Below, in pieces: positions 59,757-64,000 of a stretch of 64,000 nucleotides of DNA. The DNA comes from Palsa-504 sp963847965 (lineage in GTDB: Bacteria; Actinomycetota; Actinomycetes; Streptosporangiales; Streptosporangiaceae). The position numbers were made by a program, and so were the translations under genes. Where the stretch lies: NCBI GenBank assembly GCA_963847965.1, contig CAWKCG010000012.1, forward strand, positions 186,001 through 250,000, read 5' to 3'. Numbering within the stretch: position 1 is the stretch's first letter; every line of letters begins with the position of its first letter. The notes beneath the pieces were generated by a model. It worked only from the letters and a program-made list of their open reading frames with translations. It was not told where the DNA came from and searched no databases.

Positions 59757-59885
59757 GGCGCGGACCGCGGGGCGTCCGCAGCTGACGACCATGCGGGTGG
59801 CATTACCGTTGGCCCATGCCGAAGGTGCGGGTGCCGCGCAAGAACGTGACGCCCGGCGAGGTCGTCGCGCCCAGCCGTGGGGGGA

Positions 59886-60326
59886 TCACCGCCGCCGCAC
59901 GGCGACTACCGTGCCGGCGAGGTAGCAGGTCAGCGCCAGGGCCCACAGTCCTGCCATGATCATCGAGCTGAAGCCCTTCCCGTAGTCCACGAAGCTTGCT
60001 CCGTTGAACCCGGCCCCGATGATCGCGAGGGCGCCGACGACCGAGGCCGCCCTGCCTGTCGTGCTGCCTGTTCGCCAAGCGAGCACGACGGCGGCGAGTG
60101 CGGCCGCGGCGAGCGCCATCCCGAAGAGGGCGTGCGCCGCCGCCCAGGCGGGACCGTCGGTGATCACCCAGGCTAGCCCGGCGGCCGCACCGGAGAAGTA
60201 GTCACTGGCGCCCGCCCCGGGATGCCGGCTGGGCAAGACGACGTACACGTTCACGACCATGCCGAGCAGGTACTGAATCAGGAGCAGAGCGCAGGCGCCG
60301 AGGTTGACCGCGAGTTGCCGTCTCAT
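59886..60326 (-). CDS. Small integral membrane protein, unknown
   Basis: 146 residues, four helices: LAVNLGACALLLIQYLLGMV, AAHALFGMALAAAALAAVVL, AASVVGALAIIGAGFNGASF and MIMAGLWALALTCYLAGTVV. The two middle loops hold His/Asp residues. Overlaps the selB 3' end by four bases, so it is probably co-translated. No known family. Confidence 0.78.
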   Translation of the reverse strand: MRRQLAVNLGACALLLIQYLLGMVVNVYVVLPSRHPGAGASDYFSGAAAGLAWVITDGPAWAAAHALFGMALAAAALAAVVLAWRTGSTTGRAASVVGALAIIGAGFNGASFVDYGKGFSSMIMAGLWALALTCYLAGTVVAVRRR

Positions 60327-62378
60327 CGGTCTGGCCCGGCTATGCGCAGGCGGCGTCGATCGTCAGGGAGGCGCTGGGTGATCCCGGCCCGGTCCAGGTG
60401 CTCGAGCAAAGGGATCGCGACCCGCCGGGTCGTCCCCAGGACCTGCCTGGCTTCGGCGGCGGTGAACGGCTGGGCTAGCTTCGCGAGGAGCCGCACCGCC
60501 TGGGCCTCGGCGTCGGGCGCCAGCACGATCTGCTCGGCCACGCGCAGCAGCAGCCCGGCCCGGGCGGCCGCCGCGATCGCCCGCGGGTCCAGGCCGAGTT
60601 CGCGTAGCCGCCCCGCCTCCGGGGCCATGAAGGGCTCCCGGGCGAGGTCCGCGAGCACGGCCCGCACGCCGGCCAGGACATGGGCAGGCAGCGAGGGCTG
60701 AGCTTCGCGGGATGGTCGGGGCTGGTGGGGTCCAGAAGCTTTCTGGGGTCCTTGGGGTGCAAGGGTTTCTTGGGCTGGAGTTTCATCGTCGACGGTCAGG
60801 CGCAGGTAGCCGCCGCTGAGATGCACCGCAGGAGGGCCGCCGGGAACCGCAGGCTGCCGGGCGAGCGCCTCGACCAGGGCCCGGTCCGGCAGGCCGAGGG
60901 CGGCCCGGGCTGCCTCAGGCGGCATGCCAATGGCCAGCGGGTCGCGGCGGGCGTGGGCGGCGACCGCCTCGGCCAGCTTTCGGCGCAGTTCGGCCCAGCG
61001 ACCGGGATCGACGAGCCATCCGCCCGCCGCGTGGGGAGGTTGGCCCGCGGTCCCGGGGGATGAGTCCCCCCCGCCGGGGGGCCCTGGGGGTATGGGGGGC
61101 CGGGCAGGCCCCCCATGATCGGGGGGATCCCGGGGGGTCGTCCCCCCGGGGCTAGCACTGACACCCATGGCGGCCAGGGCGCTGGCTCGCAGGAAGCCGT
61201 GGCGTCGCAGGAGGTCGGCGGCTGACGGGATCTCTGGCCAAGCGGCGAGCTCGCGTCCGGCCTGGGCGGCTGCGCCGCGCCTGGACAGCGGCGGCGGAGC
61301 GACATCGAGCACGGTCGCCCCCACGATAGCCAGGTCGGCGTGGCCAGGGTCGCGGAGCAGGACGCGATCGCCGACGTGGAGGGGCAGCAGGATCGCGCAG
61401 CGTGAGCCGGGCGATCGCCGACGTGATCCACGGCTGGCGATCAGGGCACGGAGTCACCGGACCGGGACGCGGGGCGGGTCCCAGGAGGCGGATACGGGCC
61501 AGCGTCCGGGCCGAACCGATGTGCAGGGTCATCTCGGCGGGGACGCGGAGATTACGCGGGACCGACAGCCTGACGTCGGCCAGCCTGGTCATGGTCCAGC
61601 GGCCCGGGTCGACCAGCGCCATGCCACGCGCCGGGACGTCGGCGGCCAGGCCGCGCAGGTTGAGCGCGACCCTGGCCACGCCGGACACGGACGCGGCTGG
61701 CTCGTTCAGCGACTCGATGCCGCGGATCCTGGCGGGGCGCATCGAGGGCGTGAGCAGGAGTTCCTGACCGGTGCGGACGGTCCCGGCGGGCAGGGTGCCC
61801 GTGACCACGGTGCCGCTCCCCCGGATGGTGAAGGACCTATCCACCCACAGCCGGACCGGAGCGCGGGCGTCCGGGGCCGGAAGCGTGGCGACCAGCCGGG
61901 CCAGCGCGGCGCGGAGTTCGGGCAGGCCGACCCCGGTTACCGCGCTCACGGCGATCGCCTCGACGGCGCCCAGGGCCGTGCCGGCGATCTGCTCACGGGC
62001 CTGCCGGGTGGCCGGGCCCGGGTCGGCCAGGTCGCAGCGGGTGATGGCGAGCAGGCCGTGCTGGATGCCGACGGCGTCGATGGCCGCCAGGTGCTCGGCG
62101 GACTGCGGCATCCAGCCGCCGTCGGCGGCGACGACCAGGAGCACGGCGGGCACCGGGCCGACGCCGGCCAGCATGTTGGGCACGAACCGCTCGTGGCCTG
62201 GCACGTCGACGAAGGCCAGCCGCTCGCCGCCGGGCAGGTCCATCCAGGCGAATCCCAGGTCGATGGTCAGACCCCGGCGCCTTTCCTCGGCCCACCGGTC
62301 GGGCTCCATCCCGGTAAGGGCCCGCACCAGGGCCGACTTGCCGTGGTCCACGTGCCCGGCGGTGGCGATGACCTGCAT
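60323..62378 (-). pseudogene. selB: selB, selenocysteine-specific elongation factor, frameshifted
   Basis: From ATG 62378: VIATAGHVDHGKSALVRALT, DVPGHERFVPNMLAGV, ITRCDLADP, RGSGTVVTGTLPAGTVRTGQ, ending in IARLTLRD; the next bases (near 61397) shift frame. The continuation, LHVGDRVLLRDPGHADLAIV and VGATVLDVAPPPLSRRGAAA, goes to the C-terminal winged helices ending RLPDDRRRLRIAGPDR. One extra base (or two lost) explains the break. Joined length ~685 residues, ~40 more than expected, because dispersed repeat copy Y is inserted in frame (Pro/Gly-rich linker). SelB delivers Sec-tRNA to UGA at SECIS. Overlaps the upstream membrane-protein gene's start. Confidence 0.88.
61060..61159 (+). repeat. 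Dispersed G-run repeat type 2, copy Y (inside selB)
   Basis: TGAGTCCCCCCCGCCGGGGG, GGGGGTATGGGGGGCCGGGC, AGGCCCCCCATGATCGGGGG, CCGGGGGGTCGTCCCCCCGG and GGGCTAGCACTG; aligns to copy X over its whole length. On the minus strand it is translated within selB as SPGGTTPRDPPDHGGPARPP and the residues that follow. Its frame length keeps the downstream SelB domains open. Confidence 0.86.
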
Positions 62379-62400
62379 GGCGGCGGCCCGTAAAAGGCGG

Positions 62401-63777
62401 TCAGGTCGGGGGGGCGACGGCGGCGGTGGCAGCAGCAGCAGCAGCGGCGAGGACCGCGCCGACCAGGCGGCGGTCCTCGTCCGGCGATACCGAACGCAGG
62501 TCAAGCAGCAGCCGGCCACCCTCCAGGCGCCCGACGACGGCGGGGAACTCGCCGTGCGAGGTGCGGGCCACCAAACGCAGCGGGGCGGCCAGCGACTCCG
62601 GCAGGCTGACCGCCGCGCTGGGCAGCGGCACTCCTGGCGCCCCGCCGCCGCCGACGGCGGCCTCGGAAGGCACCACCCTGGCGTCGAGGTGGGCTGCGTG
62701 GAGCAGTACCACCGCTCGTTCGGCCCGCTGGAAGAGGGAAGCGGGGTCGGCGGCCAGCGCGGCGGCCACCGGCGGTACCGGTCCGGCGAGGGTCGCCTCC
62801 AGGGCGGCGAGGGCGAGCTTGTCGACGCGGAGCGCGCGGGCGAGCGGATGGCGGGTCAGCCGGCGCACCAGGTCGGAGCGGCCGAACACCAGGCCGGCCT
62901 GCGGGCCGCCGAGCAGCTTGTCGCCGCTGGCGGTGACCAGGGCCGCGCCGTCCCGCAGCCCTGCGGTGGCGCTGGGCTCGCCGGGCAGCAGCGGGTGCGG
63001 GGCGAGCAGCCCGGAGCCGATGTCGAGCACGACGGGGACCCCGTGGGTCTCCCCCAGCTCGGCCAGCTCGGGGACGCCCACGGCGGCGGTGAAGCCCTCG
63101 ATGCGGAAGTTGGACGGGTGCACCTTGAGGATGAACGCGGTCCGCGGTCCAGCCGCCTCGGCGTAGTCGGCGGGCGTCGTCCGGTTGGTGGTGCCGACCT
63201 CGCGCAGCCTCGCACCGGTGCTGGCCAGCAGGTCGGGCAGCCGGAACCGGTCGCCGATCTCGATGAGCTCACCCCGGCTGACGACGATCTCGGGGGCGTC
63301 GGGGCTGGTCAGCGCGGTCGCCGCGAGGACCAGGGCGGCGGCGTTGTTGTTGACGACGGCCACCGCCTCGGCGGCGGGGACGGCTCGGGCCAGCGCGTCA
63401 AGCGCGGCCGCGCCGCGACGGCGGGCACGGGAGCCGGTCGCGAGGTCGAATTCCAGGTCGCAGTTGCCCGCCGCGGCCGCGATCGCGTCCACCGCCGCCG
63501 CCGACAGCGGCGCGCGGCCCAGGTTGGTGTGCACGAGGATCCCGGTGGCGTTGATCACCGGGGTCAGCGCGGCGGCGTGGGCGGGCAGTTCGGCGACGGC
63601 CGCGTCCGCCACCTCGTCCGGTGTGATCTGCCCGTCACGGGCCCGCTGCTGCGCGCGGCTCACGGCGGCCTTGACCAGGGCGCGGCCCAGCCGGCGTTCC
63701 GCGGCGGCGAGCCGGGGATCGGCTAGCAGCAGGTCAGTGCGCGGCACGAGGCGCCTGGTGTCCACGTCGCGAACCAT
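62401..63777 (-). CDS. selA: L-seryl-tRNA(Sec) selenium transferase
   Basis: 458 residues. VINATGILVHTNLGRAPLSA, DLEFDLATGSRARRRGAAAL, AVVNNNAAALVLAATALTSP, VSRGELIEIGDRFRLPDLLA, GTTNRTTPADY and the PLP Lys in TASGDKLLGGPQAGLVFGRS. It converts Ser-tRNA-Sec to Sec-tRNA-Sec with selenophosphate. Complete length. It lies 22 bp upstream of selB on the same strand; selD is not in the window. Confidence 0.96.
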   Translation of the reverse strand: MVRDVDTRRLVPRTDLLLADPRLAAAERRLGRALVKAAVSRAQQRARDGQITPDEVADAAVAELPAHAAALTPVINATGILVHTNLGRAPLSAAAVDAIAAAAGNCDLEFDLATGSRARRRGAAALDALARAVPAAEAVAVVNNNAAALVLAATALTSPDAPEIVVSRGELIEIGDRFRLPDLLASTGARLREVGTTNRTTPADYAEAAGPRTAFILKVHPSNFRIEGFTAAVGVPELAELGETHGVPVVLDIGSGLLAPHPLLPGEPSATAGLRDGAALVTASGDKLLGGPQAGLVFGRSDLVRRLTRHPLARALRVDKLALAALEATLAGPVPPVAAALAADPASLFQRAERAVVLLHAAHLDARVVPSEAAVGGGGAPGVPLPSAAVSLPESLAAPLRLVARTSHGEFPAVVGRLEGGRLLLDLRSVSPDEDRRLVGAVLAAAAAAATAAVAPPT

Positions 63778-63875
63778 ACCCCCGGCGGCGGAATACTACC
63801 TGCCGCTCCGGGTAGGGGGCCTACGGTCAGGCTTGCCCACTACACATATCGGTACTCACTCGGGAAGTGATAGGC

Positions 63876-64000
63876 ATGGCCGGGATGCTGCAAATGCGGC
63901 GCAGCCGCGGAGCAGCCAGCGGTTTCCTGCTGGTCCTGCTCGGGATCTGGGGCGCGATCATCCCCTTCATCGGGCCGTATTTCCATTACGCCTACACGCC
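63876..64000 (+). CDS. SPW-repeat-type membrane protein, N-terminus (cut by window edge)
   Basis: From ATG 63876 (ribosome site GGGAAG): basic start MAGMLQMRRSRGAASGF, a hydrophobic segment LLVLLGIWGAIIPFIGPYF, then HYAYTP at the edge. The 'GIWGAIIPFIGPYFHY' helix resembles the SPW-type repeat found in small actinobacterial membrane proteins. About 41 codons are seen, so the call is provisional. Confidence 0.6.
   Translation, partial: MAGMLQMRRSRGAASGFLLVLLGIWGAIIPFIGPYFHYAYT

Noticed and set aside
59816..59885. Plus frame starting MPKVRVPRKNVTPGEVVA
   Set aside because: Resembles the start of a real protein but loses protein character within 20 codons and overlaps the next gene; probably a stump, not a supportable gene.
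1..64000. Selenoprotein gene inside the window
   Set aside because: I checked the broken genes for an in-frame UGA at the break; all are register shifts, so no selenoprotein is supported here.

Overview
The window is a GC-rich actinobacterial chromosome segment. The evidence is the strong G/C bias at third codon positions, a PknB-type Ser/Thr kinase, a Tat-exported Rieske lipoprotein, DUF6457, a MocR regulator and a THI-box thiamine operon. A Streptosporangiales-like soil actinomycete would fit, but the order is inference. No phage, integrase, transposase, rRNA operon or CRISPR array was seen.

Layout. 1-9100: the edge of a solute-binding lipoprotein, MarR and TehA/SLAC1 genes, a small protein ending in Gly-Gly coupled to a DUF4132 protein, rmuC, a membrane protein, a nitroreductase and a ChuX/HutX-like gene. 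9105-9856: a gene-free stretch with two inverted repeats. 9857-17204: a cyclic-nucleotide-domain histidine kinase beside the stump of a thioredoxin reductase, then a lysine-degradation cluster (kal, kamE, kamD, kdd) divergent from kamA across a 330-bp region with duplicated palindromic boxes. 17178-21718: acetyltransferase, MocR, PhzF, VOC and O-methyltransferase genes. 21851-29369: a LacI regulator, a hydroxyisobutyrate-dehydrogenase-like gene and a complete Liv-type ABC importer. 29466-32129: an FtsX-like permease, an ABC ATPase fused to a cyclic-nucleotide domain, and dodecin. 32205-36194: thiamine genes thiO-thiS-thiG-thiD behind a TPP riboswitch, with thiE divergent. 36300-48095: a GH38 alpha-mannosidase, an NB-ARC/LuxR regulator, an AMP-binding N-domain protein, Lrp, PAC2 and two secreted proteins. 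48174-56221: M24 peptidase, 5'-3' exonuclease, Rieske protein, kinase, DUF6457, CDF transporter, mobA, moaA and an F420-type oxidoreductase. 56355-64000: gene debris around a tRNA-Sec gene, a GH13 alpha-glucosidase, selB, selA and the start of an SPW-type membrane protein.

How the genes work together. KamA, KamD/KamE, Kdd and Kal are steps of the lysine fermentation pathway, but the cleavage enzyme Kce and a CoA transferase are not here. tRNA-Sec, SelA and SelB plus MoaA and MobA form a selenocysteine and molybdenum-cofactor neighbourhood, as expected for a selenocysteine formate dehydrogenase, which is not in the window.

Unusual points. (1) Two families of dispersed repeats sit at or inside gene ends. 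One ends on the start codon of the downstream gene and adds a C-terminal tail to the upstream gene in different frames (kamD, livM). The other is G-run rich; it ends thiE and is inserted in frame within selB. (2) Five genes (rmuC, nitroreductase, GH38, M24 peptidase, selB) are each broken by one apparent single-base frameshift, which could be real decay or assembly error. (3) The Gly-Gly protein next to DUF4132 resembles ThiS at its C-terminus and may be an undescribed ubiquitin-like pair. All family calls come from reading motifs by eye; no database search was possible.
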